DNA of 64,000 nt. Source: Lytechinus pictus (taxonomy: Eukaryota > Echinodermata > Echinoidea > Temnopleuroida > Toxopneustidae). The stretch covers positions 4,965,501 through 5,029,500 of the forward strand of contig NC_087253.1 of NCBI RefSeq assembly GCF_037042905.1. Direction: 5' to 3'. The position numbers and the translations under genes are program-made. The notes beneath the pieces are model-generated. The model saw only the letters and a list, made by a program, of their open reading frames with translations. It had not been told where the DNA came from and did no database searches. Below, piece by piece: positions 1-12,571 of the stretch (the first letter of the stretch is position 1; each line of letters begins with the position of its first letter).

Positions 1-2012
1 CCCAGGTATGATACACGGTGTTGTGATTATCCATGTATTTTATTAATTCAATATTACAAGTTATTGATTGAATTAAGTTAAGTAAAATTTGCCGAATATA
101 AGCATATGCGATTCATCTTAATTATTTGTCTGTATTATCTTACACTGTTTTTTTTTGTTTTAGCATTGTATTATTTTATACCGAGTGAGTAAAAACATTG
201 ACACCTCCTGGATCCCAAATTTAAGGAAAAATATGTCATGAATGAATAATTATTAAATATGGCTGGAAAGAATATGATCTCTCAAATAATTATGCCATAT
301 TTATGTGGTATGTCTGGTCAGGAGGTATTGCAGTGATGTAAATTTTGATATATTCGTAACATTTTACATTATTATATTGTATGTATATTGTAGAAATGTA
401 TTTATTGCATTATGTTCCACAAGTGGATCAAACATTTACCCAGTAATGATACATAATGTTGTGATTAGCCATGTATTTAATAATTCAATATTACAAGTTA
501 TTGATGAATTAAGTTAAGTAAAATTTGCTGAATATAAGCATATGCGATTCATCTTAATTATTTGTCTGTATTATCTTACACTGTTTTTTTTTTTAGCATT
601 GTATTATTTTATACCGAGTGAGTAAAAACATTGACACCTCCTGGATCCCCAATTTAAGGAAAATATGTCATGAATGAATAATTATTAAATATGGCTGGAA
701 AGAATATGATCTCTCAAATAAATTTATACCATAATTATGTGGTATGTCTGGTCAGGAGGTATTACAGTGATGTAAATTTTGATATATTCGTAACATTTTA
801 CATTATTATATTGTATGTATATTGTAGAAATGTATTTCTTGCATTATGTTCCACAAGTGGATCAAACATTTACCCAGTAATGATACATAGTGTTGTGATT
901 AGCCATGTATTTTATTAATTCAATATTACAAGTTATCGATTGAATTAAGTAAAGTAAAATTTGCTGAATATAAGCATATGCGATTCATCTTAATTATTTG
1001 TCTGTATTATCTTACACTGTTTGTTTTGTTTTAGCATTGTATTATTTTATACCGAGTGAGTAAAAAAATTGACACCTCCTGGATCCCCAATTTAAGGAAA
1101 ATATGTCATGAATGAATAATTATTAAATATGGCTGGAAAGAATATGATCTCTCAAATAAATTTATACCATAATTATGTGGTATGTCTGGTCAGGAGGTAT
1201 TGCAGTGATGTAAATTTTGATATATTCGTAACATTTTACATTATTATATTGTATGTATATTGTAGAAATGTATTTTTTGCATTATGTTCCACAAGTGGAT
1301 CAAACATTTACCCAGTAATGATACATAGTGTTGTGATTAGCCATGTATTTTATTAATTCAATATTACAAGTTATCGATTGAATTAAGTAAAGTAAAATTT
1401 GCTGAATATAAGCATATGCGATTCATCTTAATTATTTGTCTGTATTATCTTACACTGTTTTTTTTTTGTTTTAGCATTGTATTATTTTATACCGAGTGAG
1501 TAAAAACATTGACACCTCCTGGATCCCAAATTTAAGGAAAAATATGTCATGAACGAATAATTGTTAAATATGGCTGGAAAGAATATGATCTCTCAAATGA
1601 TTGTATGTCATATTTATGTGGTATGCCTGGTCAGGAGGTTTTGCAGTGACGTAAATTTGTATATATTCGTAACATTTTACATTATTATATTGTATGTATA
1701 TTGTAGAAATGTATTTCTTGCATTATGTTACACAAGTGGATCCAATTCAATTTCATAAGCTTATTCTTCACATTGAATCATTATAAAAAAAATTATATCT
1801 TGCGTTATGTTACACAAGTGGATTAAACATTTACCCAGTAATGAAACATGGTGTTGCGTTTAGCCATGCATTTTATTAATTCAATATTAATAATCATTGA
1901 TTGAATTAAGTTAAGTAAAATTTGCCGAATATCAGGAAATATGTGATTTATCTGAATCACTTGTCTGTATAATCTTACACTGTTCTTATTGTTTTACGCA
2001 TTTTATTACTTT
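1..2012. repeat. 437-bp satellite monomers, left edge of array
   Basis: A block recurs with the anchor 'ccgagtgagtaaaaac' near 180, 613, 1053 and 1492, giving a period of 433-440 bp. The last monomers before 2012 are more diverged. The window opens inside a monomer, so the array continues to the left. Each monomer can be read as a short open frame of about 75 codons, but the first copy is frameshifted and the frame has no recognisable domain, so I treat the array as non-coding. Confidence 0.93.
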
Positions 2013-4588
2013 ATACTAAGTCAGTAAAAACATGGACACCTCACGGATCCCCAATTTAAGGAAAAATGTAGTCTGAATAATTCCCAGATTGGAGTTAAAA
2101 CACTTTACTTACAAGGGAGAATAAGTTTTTACAACAACTGTGTGAAACATGACTATGTACATATGACTTGGATGACTAATGAAATATGATTTACCGTAGT
2201 TCTTAAATCAAAAATTTCTTAAGCCCCGAAAACCCCCCTCAATCTTTTTAGTCTAGAACCGCGCCGGCCCAGGTGGCCTTGACTCCATCTCTGATTCTAT
2301 AACAAATGGAAATTTAAGTTGTTTGATATTCATTGTTATTTTTAATATTATCCGTTCCATATGTCGACTCGGCTTTGTACAAAAGAACATCCTTAATAGT
2401 CATTCACATAAGCATAAATAACCTGTGGACATTTTACTTTTAAGATTATTGATATGATAATTGAAAAATTTAAGCACGTTTATTTAAACTTGCAACCAAT
2501 TTTTTTCAGATATAACATTACAGCTGTAGTTTCATCAACAAAATACAATGTTTCAGTTGATACTTCTGATAGAGGAGAAGTGTAGATATTGTCATTAGTA
2601 TTTGGATAGTTAATTTCTATGTTTGACTATTCTCTGAATATAATGTTTTTAATATTCTCTCATGTAGTTTCGTTAGTATTGACTTCATTATATTTTCGTA
2701 TACCATTATTTGTTTTCTGGAATTTAGATTATTGGATTTTCATTAGCTTAATCTTCACATTGAATCATTATAAGAAATGTATTTCTTGCATTATGTTACA
2801 CAAGTGGATTAACCATTTACCCGGGTATGATACACGGTGTTGTGATTAGCAATGCATTTTATTAATTCAATATTAAAAATCATTTATTGAGTTAAGTTAA
2901 GTAAAATTTGCTGAATATAAGGAAATATGTGATGTATCTGAATTATTTGTCTGTATTATCTTACACTGTTCTTATTGTTTTAGCATTGTATTATTTTATA
3001 CCGAGTGAGGAAAAACATTGACACATCACGGATCCCCAATTTAAGGAAAAATATGTCATGAACGCATAATTATTAAATATGGCTGGAAAGAATAAGATCT
3101 CTCAAAAAAATTTATGCCATATTTATGTGGTATGTATGGTCAGGAGGTATTGCAGTCATGTAAATTTTGATATATTCGTAACATTTTACATTATTATATT
3201 GTATGTATATTGTAGAAATGTACTTCTTGCATTATGTTACACAAGTGGATTAAACATTTACCAAGTAATGATACATGGCGTTGTGTTTAGCCATGCATTT
3301 TATTAATTCAATATTAAAAATCATTGATTGAATTAAGTTAAGTAAAATTTGCTGAATATAAGGAAATATGCGATTCATCTGAATTACTTGTCTGTATAAT
3401 CTAACACTGTTCTGATTGTTTTACGCATTTTATTACTTAATACCGAGTGAGTAAAAACATTGACACATCACGGATCCCCAATTTAAGGAAAAATGTAGTC
3501 TGAATGATTCCCAGATTGGAGTTTAAAACAATTTACTTAAATGTGAAAAATTAGTTTTTACAACTGTATGAAAGATGAATATGTACATAGGACTGGGATG
3601 ACTGATGAAGTATGACTTACCTTAGTTCTTAAGTCGACAATTTCTTAAGCCCAGAAAAACCCTCAAACTTTTTAGTCTAGAACCGCGCCGGCCCAGGTGG
3701 CCTTGACTCCATCTCTGATTCTATGACAAATGGAAAGTTAAGTTGTCTGATACTCATTGTTATTTTTAATATGATCCGTTCCACACCTCGACTCGGTTTT
3801 GTACTAAAGAACACCCTTAATAGTCATTCACATAAGCATAAATAGCCTATGGACATTTTACTTTTAAGATTATTAATATGATAATTGAAATATTTAAGAA
3901 CGTGTATTTAAACTTGCAGCCGATTTTTTTTTCAAATATAACATTACAGCTGTAGTTTCATGAACAAAATACAATGTTTCAGTTGATTCTTCTGATAGAG
4001 GAGAAGTGTAGATATTTTCATTAGTATTTGGATAGTTAATTTCTATGTTCTCCGAATATAATGTTTTTAATATTCTCTCATGTAGTTTCGTTAGTATTGA
4101 CTTCATTATATTTACGTATACCATTATTTGTTTTCTGGAATTTAGATTATTGGATTTTCATTAGCTTAATCTTCACATTGAATCATTATAAGAAATGTAT
4201 TTCTTGCATTATGTTACACAAGTGGATTAACCATTTACCCAGGTAAGATACACGGTGCTGTGATTAGCCAAGTATTTTATTAATTCAATATTACAAGTTA
4301 TTGATTGAATTAAGTTAAGTAAAATTTGCCGAGTATAAGTATATGCGATTCATCTTAATTATTTGTCTGTATAATCTTACCCTCTTCTTATTGTTTTACG
4401 CATTTTATCACTTTATACCAAGTGAGTAAAAACATTGACACATCACGGATCCCAAATTTAAAGGAAAAATATGTCATGAACGCATAATTATTGAATATGG
4501 CTGGAAAGAATATGATCTCTCAAAAAATGTATGTCATATTTATGTGGTATGTCTGGTCAGGAGGTATTGCAGTGATGTAAAGTTTGAT
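2013..4588. repeat. 1.42-kb higher-order satellite unit
   Basis: The anchor now falls at about 2013, 2999, 3440 and 4419, so spacings alternate between about 980 and 441 bp and the whole pattern repeats every 1,420-1,427 bp. Each large unit holds a 437-bp monomer plus about 540 bp of extra sequence, including a GC-richer block at about 2250 and 3675. The array stops abruptly near 4588 inside a monomer. Confidence 0.88.
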
Positions 4589-6709
4589 TTCTGCCAAAGT
4601 AAGGCATGGCTGAACTGAATGAAGCGGTATGCCAATTATGTATTAATCCTACATGAGCAGTGAGTTAGTAAACATATCTGCAATCCCCTTTTCATTAACA
4701 TTAACTTGAAAATTGATATGAATTCAACAGTTATAATGCGAATCATTAGTAAGGGTGTTTAAAAGTGAATTTTAAAGTCAACCCGTGTTGTTTGCATATG
4801 GTCAGTGGTTTACAAGCGAACTACCTTGCTTTTTGTATTTGTAACATTCTACATTATTATATTTTAATGTTAATTGAGAACATGGTGATTGGTTTTGTAG
4901 TTTATTTTCCTGTTCTTTTATATTCCTTGTAAATTCATTCACTCGAAATCATACCGAGCTACTGTTGTCATGAAACCATGAAGGGACAGTTGAGTCTACT
5001 GAATAAAAAAAGGACGACCAAGTCCAAGCTAGTTTATTTGGACCAAATCGGAAAGATTCCTGAATACATCTATGTCGAATGAGGGACTTAGCCAGCTTTT
5101 TGTTAATTGTGTGCACTGCTTGATGGAAATCCTTAGTATGAATTAGACACAAGATTGGCTAGTACACAAGCGACAATATAACTAATTAAAAACAATGTAG
5201 CAACGATATGAGCTTGAGATGTTCTTATATCATGTGTATTTATATATTGAGATATGAATTTCATCCTGAACATTATTGGCAACGAAAGCAGGCCTGAGAT
5301 CCTCTATTTTTTCAATGTAGAGGGATAATAAATAGACATTTCCAATACTTCCTTGACATTGGGATTCATGAATAATACGTAGTACTTTTCTCGATAATTT
5401 CGAAACATGTTGTTTCGATTTTAGGGTGATAGGATCGGCCTTTTTTGTTCGGTTGTATTTATCACGATCATCTGCGCGAAATACAATTTCGTTTCTTACA
5501 TTTCGTTCATCTCGAAGTCTATTTTAACAACAAAGTTGACTTGTAGGAATATGAAAACGCCAAACAAACATATCGTTAAAATTTACTTTAAAATAGGATG
5601 TAAGATAATCGATCAATGGCTTTTTAACTCTTGCATATTTTTTCCAAATAGGATACTCACATCTCTTTCGTTTCTATTTTGTTTTGGTAAAGGGCGTTTT
5701 GGCATATTCTCATTCAATGTTCATAGTTTGTTGCATATCACATTGTATTCTGTATCTTATTCATTAAAATTCTTCCACGCGCATTTCGAATTTTGTCTGT
5801 TTCAGTCATTTTCATGCCATTTTATTCGACTATGTTTATGAAAAAAATGTCCAATTCGTTTAACGTTTCTTGACTGAAGTATGAACATTTAATTGAGTAT
5901 CTGAAAATAAAAGACTCAATTTTTGGCGAAATTGAGGTAAATATGGGAAATTGTTCTTTATACAATAACCCATCTTGTGTATAAATGATAAATCTGAAAT
6001 CATCTCATGAATGCCTTATACAAAGGAGGAAAATCTGTTATGAGCGTAAGAAAAGCCCACCTCCAGGACTTACTTTTACTACCTACTACACAAGTCTACC
6101 ATGCATATGAATGTAAGAACGACCCAAGTCCATATGATTCTAAAAACAACCCAAGTCCATCACACAAAAGACCCCGCCCACAAGTAACGTGAATATTAAT
6201 GTTCATAAAAATGTACACTTAAATTTGTTTCATGATGATCTCTGATGTATTTTGGGTAAATATACTTTAATTGCACAAATTGAAAAAAAAATATCCAGTT
6301 TTGTTCGATTTCTCGAAATTATCTCCTATGGACTTGGGCCTTTTATATATTTATTTACTCAATCATTGACTTATTATAAAGTTGTATTGATGGAGTTATC
6401 CTCCCGCCTGTTTTGGTGACAATGTCATACGGATCTGTGCATACATAACTGATGACGAGACAATCTACAGAAGGTCATAAAATCTATGTTGCACAAAGTT
6501 GCAGGACAAAGAATGAAACCAAGTGTGAACAAAATTATAACTAGTGTGCAGGTAGAAAGAAACCTACCCCTCCATCCACAGATCCTCACACATACGATTC
6601 TACATCCACTCACTCTCACCTAACACCTCTCCCACAATCAAGGTACTAATGGATAATTTGTTTTTCCGTTCTGTTCATGAAGAAGCCTCGTGGTTTGGTT
6701 CGTGAAAAC
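4589..6709. other. Non-coding stretch, no gene seen
   Basis: AT-rich sequence. Short frames such as 5536-5841 (101 codons) show no domain or splice context. The phrase 'cccaagtccata' at 6124-6136 and its inverse near 6329-6341 form a weak inverted pair. I see nothing else. Confidence 0.6.
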
Positions 6710-6758
6710 ACAAAAACGAAATCACAACGAGAAAAACGTGTTGTGATTTCGTTTTTGT
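6710..6758. repeat. Perfect 19-bp hairpin
   Basis: Arms 6710-6728 (acaaaaacgaaatcacaac) and 6740-6758 are perfect reverse complements around an 11-nt loop. It may be the core of a short foldback element. Related 'atcaaaaaca' words follow at 6760-6850. Confidence 0.85.
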
Positions 6759-7597
6759 ATATCAAAAACAGACTATTGAAATCAAAAATACTTTTGGGCT
6801 TTTTCTGATTTCTCATTCTAGCTTTGTGATTTTATATATCAAAAACAACATCACAACACGCTTTCCGCTCCGTGATTCTGTATTCGGACAATCGCACAGC
6901 AAACATCAAAATTGCCGTCGGCTCTCTGAGTTCTGATTTGCTTTTCGTTCATTAATATTAAAGAGCGTCATCTACGTCAACAAAATGTTTAAAGCGCCAT
7001 ATTTCACAATTATCTTGATAGAATTCAAAGTAAACCTCCGTTCTAGCATATGTACTGGCAAGCTATGGATGTCGATCTGTATTCATTGTTGGGGGCTGTT
7101 TAGTTCTCTTGTGAGGGATCTTTTTTATTTTTAAAATTTTTTTTGATAGCTTTTATTTTATTATTCTTTTAGTTTGGGTGTAGGTCAGTGGCGCAATGAG
7201 ACTAAAGTTTTCGGGGCAAAACATGAAATAAAGTGCTAAAATATTTTCAAAATGTTGTGAGCGAGGGAAGCGACCGAACCAAAAATAGCCTTTTGAATAG
7301 ACAAATATAATTTTTGCAACTGATTTTGACAGATGTTTCAAACATCATGACAAAATCCGTCATAACAAATTGATTTATATACTAAAAATATATTTTTGGC
7401 TCACTTGCTTTCCTCTATCACTTGATTTAAAATTTATTTTGCCCTTTATGTCATGTCTTGCCCCCAAAACTAGTAGTCTAGGTGATCGGTGAAAAAAAAT
7501 GTTCAGAAAATGGTACAAGCATGACAATTGGCACAAAGTTAGAGCAGGTTATTCTAAAAAAAATTAGCAGGGGGTGCCAACGAGAGTTTAGCAAATA
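6759..7597. other. Non-coding stretch, no gene seen
   Basis: No supported gene. Around 7180-7480 the sequence has the look of a dispersed repeat ('gtcagtggcgcaatgag'), but there is no second copy in the window to confirm it. Confidence 0.5.
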
Positions 7598-8025
7598 TAG
7601 CAACGGTTGCTAGGTAACATATTTCCCTATGTAACTGAGCATATTTGGGCTTGAGTAACATTTTCACGAGTTATGTTTCACATAAATTTTAATCTAAAGC
7701 CTGTTCCTTCGTATCACAACATTTTTTATCCATTTATTCATAGCAACGGTTGCTAGGGACTCGTTTCCATAGCAACAAATCAAAATTATCAATATAATTT
7801 ACTCAGAATAGATCAGAGTAGATTCCTCATGCGATGAATGTTTTCATATAGACCCAATGATTACCATAGTAACGGTTGCTAGGTAACCTTTTTCCACATT
7901 AACCAATTCTTATAGGGTATTTTTTTCACGATCATAATGTCTATGAGCCACATCTATTAAAGCATTAATACATTAATCACGCCCATGCGAAGTACCAGAT
8001 GCTAAGTAGCATGTTTTCTGTAGCA
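7598..8025. repeat. Degenerate tandem repeat carrying X-box-like palindromes
   Basis: The motif GTTGCTAGGTAAC lies at 7606-7618 and 7875-7887, a variant GTTGCTAGGGAC at 7749-7760, and a decayed copy near 7998-8010. Spacings are about 143, 126 and 125 bp. Each is preceded by 'atag(c/t)aacg' and followed by 'tttcc', so whole units are repeated. The imperfect palindrome matches the known RFX X-box pattern GTNRCC-N-RGYAAC. Regulatory function is only inference. Confidence 0.7.
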
Positions 8026-9699
8026 ACTAATGGTTAAAGGTCTTATAGTGAAATTATTGATGTGTGGAAATCATAGAGGTACTAATAAATGCTTAAAAAC
8101 GTAAAACCTTGCAATAATTAAAATTCTTCCTGATATGGCTCATATGTCTAAAGACGATGTCTATGGGTTCCACTTTATTGTTTAATAATACTCATTGCAT
8201 TTAAAAAAATCACCTTAACACCAATCTTTCTCCATTTGGAAACCATAATTATTATGGATTAACCATAACATATGTAAAAGATCGACCATTGATTTCAATT
8301 ATTTGGTGTCTTCCATAGCAAAGGGTTATTTGTTAACATGGTTAATGCTTGTTATTACTATATAGTTACGCACTATCATTGAATGATAATGAAACATATC
8401 TTATACAGGGATTCGGTATACCTTTAAATTTGGCTATTATTGGGAAATAATCGTTCAATTTCAATGTTTTTATTATGCATTTATCTCAAGACTGATGCAA
8501 ATTAGACAACTTATATATGCACATTTTCTATAATTAATGATGCTTAATACCACCATTTATTTGGTACACAAGTTGGCAATTCATTTCTCAATCTCGCCTA
8601 AAGGTGGCGCTCTTCAATTGTTAGTTTTTGTGCTGTCAATCTTCAGTGCTGTATTGGAGAGTTTCTTTTACTTTGCAATTTTTATACAACTTGAAGAAGA
8701 CCTAACGCTAGCTAATGAAGAGATATGATTATTCTTAAGCCATTGATTTCTGAATTTTAAAATTCCCAAAGGCTTGTCCAAGGATTACCAAGTTTCAGGC
8801 AACTTGCTAATGTTCTTTTTTTTCATGTAGACCCAAATACTGTGAATGTACACTCTACTCATAAATGGGAACTTCACCTTAATATGAAGTCAGTTTTGAT
8901 AAAAGCATGAAAGTAAAGGAAGAAACAGATAAAAGAAAGTTTGGTTAAGCCCTGTCTTAGAATAATAGTTTTCAATTTGGTAATTTATGTTTGTCTGATG
9001 CCATATGTGAGCAGCTCCTCCACAGGCCACGAGATACAAAATTAAAAAAAAATGCAATTTTCTCAGAAAATTGTGATCAATTATATCTTTAAAGTCAATA
9101 ATCATGACCGACAGTGTTTCAAACAACCAGGAGATAATGGGGCATCTGTCGGATGTAATTTCACAAATTCTAAATCATTTCTTTGATTTTCATCAATTCT
9201 TCATGAATACCCTTTCTCTATCATGTCTATTATTTTGGTTATAAACTTTTATTCAAACCAATTTGATGTGAGGGTGGATTGCCCCTTTAAGTTGAATAAT
9301 ACTATCCATTATACTTTGATTGAACTTGACCGAAACAATGCTATATACACCTGAAGTATGCGCTTTTAATTAGATGAAATGAAAATGATATTGACAACTT
9401 GTGACTTAGTGAATTTCACCAACTGTTGAACCCTTACCTTCATTTAATCTAGTTTCAATCAGTTGTGTAATACCTCGTGTTGGAGTCATCAATATAAAAA
9501 TTTGATGCGGAAATTTATTATTAAAAAAAACACCTTGTTAAGATCTTCATTTGTATATACCTCACACAACCATGGGACATTATATAATGTTTGATTATGT
9601 ATGATATATATATATATATATCATTGATATATACTGCTGTTGGCTATACTATAATTGTGGCTTTTATTTTCCTTTATTTTGTATTATGTAATCCTATAG
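8026..9699. other. Non-coding stretch with (TA)n at about 9603-9622
   Basis: No gene recognised. A short alternating TA run sits at 9603-9622 within a larger palindrome from 9601 to 9624. The frame at 8537-8728 looks hydrophobic but has no context. Confidence 0.55.
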
Positions 9700-9976
9700 G
9701 CACGTATTCTGAAGTCGGGTTTAACTTAAACTCAGTTTTAAAGTTGTGATTTAACAGTAGAGATATCATGTTTCAGCTCATTTGGCTCTCAAATCATTCA
9801 TAATTGTCTAAGAAGTATACATAGATGATTATCTTCACCATTGAAGAATCAGGAAAGAGCACAGTAAACATTAGAAACATACAACTTAATAAGAATTTTG
9901 ACACTTATGACTTCCCATAATTTTAGCACAGAGTTTAGACCATGGTCTAAGTTAAACCTGACTTCAGAATACGGGC
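9700..9976. mobile_element. MITE with 'cgtattctgaagtcgggttta' type TIRs, copy 1
   Basis: The left end near 9702 (cgtattctgaagtcgggttt) is matched in reverse complement by the right end at about 9947-9976, which closes with 'cagaatacgggcc'. The interior is shared with 29644-29992. There is no coding capacity, so it is a non-autonomous TIR element. I could not define its target-site duplication. Confidence 0.85.
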
Positions 9977-12235
9977 CTTTTGTGTTTTATGGTGACTGAA
10001 AGTACAAGTTAATTTTTTTTTATATGTGCAGGGTTTATAGCACGCAATCAAACTTCATTTTTTGTGTGTCATCAGCATGTCAAAATACCATGAAGCCGTT
10101 TGTGTCTCTTTCTCTGGCAATCTTTTGTTCTTTGTTCTAGGGACAACTCACCTTAAGTCAAATGGTAGATCCCTGATGAATATGCAATGAGTATGTGTGT
10201 TGAATACCTTGGGGCATCATGAATATTCATGAGCCACATCTTTCGGGCAGGGTTGCGTTATTGATTATTGGAATGTTCTAAGTGAAGAATTAAGGCTAAC
10301 GTGTCCTTGACACTAGAGAAAGTTGTAATTTTATGTTATGAACATGGCATTAAAAATGTCGCTTATCATCTTATGGAATGTACATGTATATGATTGGTTG
10401 TAAACAACTCTTTTCTTCTGTACAGATAGGTAGCCTGTAGCATTTTCACCATTAATTATGTTTGTTATATACTTATACTTTTTCGTTAAATCGAGCCAGA
10501 GTGGAGAGTATGGATCTGATATGTAGAACTGTATCCGGTTTACGTTATTTCTTTATCAGACATTATATATTTTCAATAATTCAAATTATTTGCTTCTCAT
10601 GGCTTTTGAGAAATGATGAATATGTTTATTAGGAGATTGTGAGTGGAAAAAAAATAATCAGAAAATAATTATGTGATTCTTTTCAAGGCGATGTATAAAA
10701 AAATGTGTGATTGTATAAGATGTATCCGAATGTTCTTGATGTTTAATGTTCTTGATGTCGTAAAAGTGTACATTTGACGTGGATATAAAGGCATTTGAAA
10801 AATGCTTGGTGGATTTTATCTTTTTTAAAACAGACTTCAAATAAGCAATTTTATTAATCTTTTATTCTGTTTGTCTTATCGCTAAATGTTTTTGTGTAGA
10901 TCTACAATTATGTTGTCTGAGCAACATATATGATATTGCGTATATGGAAGTAATAACTTATGCACGGAAATGATTTTATAACAAGATAGGGAAAGTGTTC
11001 GAGGGATGCCTGTTGTATTAGAAAATGTCCAGTTGTTAAAATTTAGATCGGAAGGAGAAAATATGCCGATTGAAATGTGATCACAGATGTAAAAATTCCT
11101 GTTCTTTTATATGTTTAAAGAAAGCAAATGACATTGCCTTAACCCATCATATACTAAAGTAAGGTGGTCCCTGTCCAAAACCTATGGGAATTACCAAATT
11201 TAGTCGTCGATGGGTAAGTTATAAGTCAGCACCACTGTCATGGATTTAACCTTTCAGATAAAGGTAGGACTTTGTCAACATTATTTTCCCATTTGAAACA
11301 CCTGTACACTGAAGAAATAGTGGTGTTATAACGACACCAGACAATGTTGTGATAGGTCAGCACCAAACATGTGACACTATTGTTATATTGATGGTGTTAG
11401 TCCATTGGTGTAGTTCTGTCTGATAAGATATTGTTATATCCAGAGTGTCAAAATTACCTCAAAATTAAAAAGAAAGTCAAAGATGGTGTGAATCTAAAAC
11501 GAGGCCAGTTAGGATAAACTGACCATGGTTCTAGCTCTTGTTTAGAATATTTTTACTGCAAAGAAATGAAACATTGCTCTTGGAATATTTTCTCTCCCCA
11601 TCTTACTTACTCAGGGGATCTGGATTTATTTTTTCATTACTCAGGCATTGCTTTAACATTCTTTTGTGTGTAAAATAATAATTAAAAAGGTCAAGTTCTC
11701 TCTTTTGATCTTGCTCTTAATGTAGATATTGTTGATTAAAGATTTATCATGATGAAAAACCTCACCATCTGGAGGTCATGTTATGGAGTGCTATATCTGT
11801 CTATGTGGTTTCTTAATTTTCTAATTCCCCCCAGGCAATTGTGTCACATGCAGTTGGGAGCGTTCATTTTGCTTTAAACCCTCCCCCCCCCCTCCCACCC
11901 CCGCATACCTCTGCTAATTCATGATCCGATTCTGGAACTAATCGCATTTTGCTTATTTTCTAAAGGTTTAAATGAAAAGTATCTTTTTATTTGTGGTTCA
12001 AATTAAGTGTAAGAATTCTATACAATTTTGTATGATTGCAAGTCTGTATTTTAGAGTATAGGCTGAATTAGTTTCAAATCGAAGCCAATCGTACAATTGC
12101 TAAGATGTCATTACGACTTGAAATTCAATTTGTTTTTTATTCTGATAAAAGTATGGTCGCATAGTCACAGACTTGAACATGGCATTTGTATGCTAATTTA
12201 GAACTTTGCACAATAAACTTTTTTAATCAACTTTA
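9977..12235. other. Non-coding stretch with a possible CACTG-type element end at about 11308-11470
   Basis: No gene seen. At about 11308 the sequence reads CACTGAAGAAATAGTGG and is followed by GTGTTATAACGACACC-like words. That style, CACTG plus subterminal palindromic words, resembles the termini of the 43937-51116 element. The opposite end was not found. A poly-C run lies near 11881. Confidence 0.4.
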
Positions 12236-12305
12236 GCTCTTTGTGCGCCTTGAGCACTCTACAGAGTGGATTTGGCGCTTTATAAGTCACAGTATTATGA
12301 TTATT
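12236..12305 (+). mobile_element. 5'-truncated LINE tail, same family as 31636-34546
   Basis: This is about 65 bp of 'gcgccttgagcactctacag…ggatttggcgcttta' sequence followed by ATTATG-like repeats. It matches the reverse complement of 31636-31705, the 3' end of the minus-strand LINE at 31636-34546. It is therefore a severely truncated insertion of that family. Confidence 0.85.
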
Positions 12306-12571
12306 AAAAGAGGTTCCATGTCTCGATATTCACATCAAATTTTATTTTCCAAATCGGGGCGCAGACCAATCGGAAGGTGTGCGGGGGCCTTGATGATGAG
12401 AAACCCCATGATAAGTGCATACAGGTTTACCACCAGTTACTAAGTAATCGGATGTATTGTACAAAAGACTTCATATGCTTGATCAGTAAAAAGAAGGAAA
12501 TGGTATTTGGTTAATGCTATATTTAGTTGGTAACTTCTAATATTGTAAATTCTCAGGGAATATTGTATAAT
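12306..12571. other. Non-coding spacer
   Basis: No feature recognised between the LINE tail and the segmental duplication. Confidence 0.5.

Noticed and set aside
305-3306. Repeated ~75-codon frames in the satellite as a conserved protein
   Set aside because: Similarity is explained by tandem DNA repetition. The copy at 258-335 is frameshifted, and no domain is seen.
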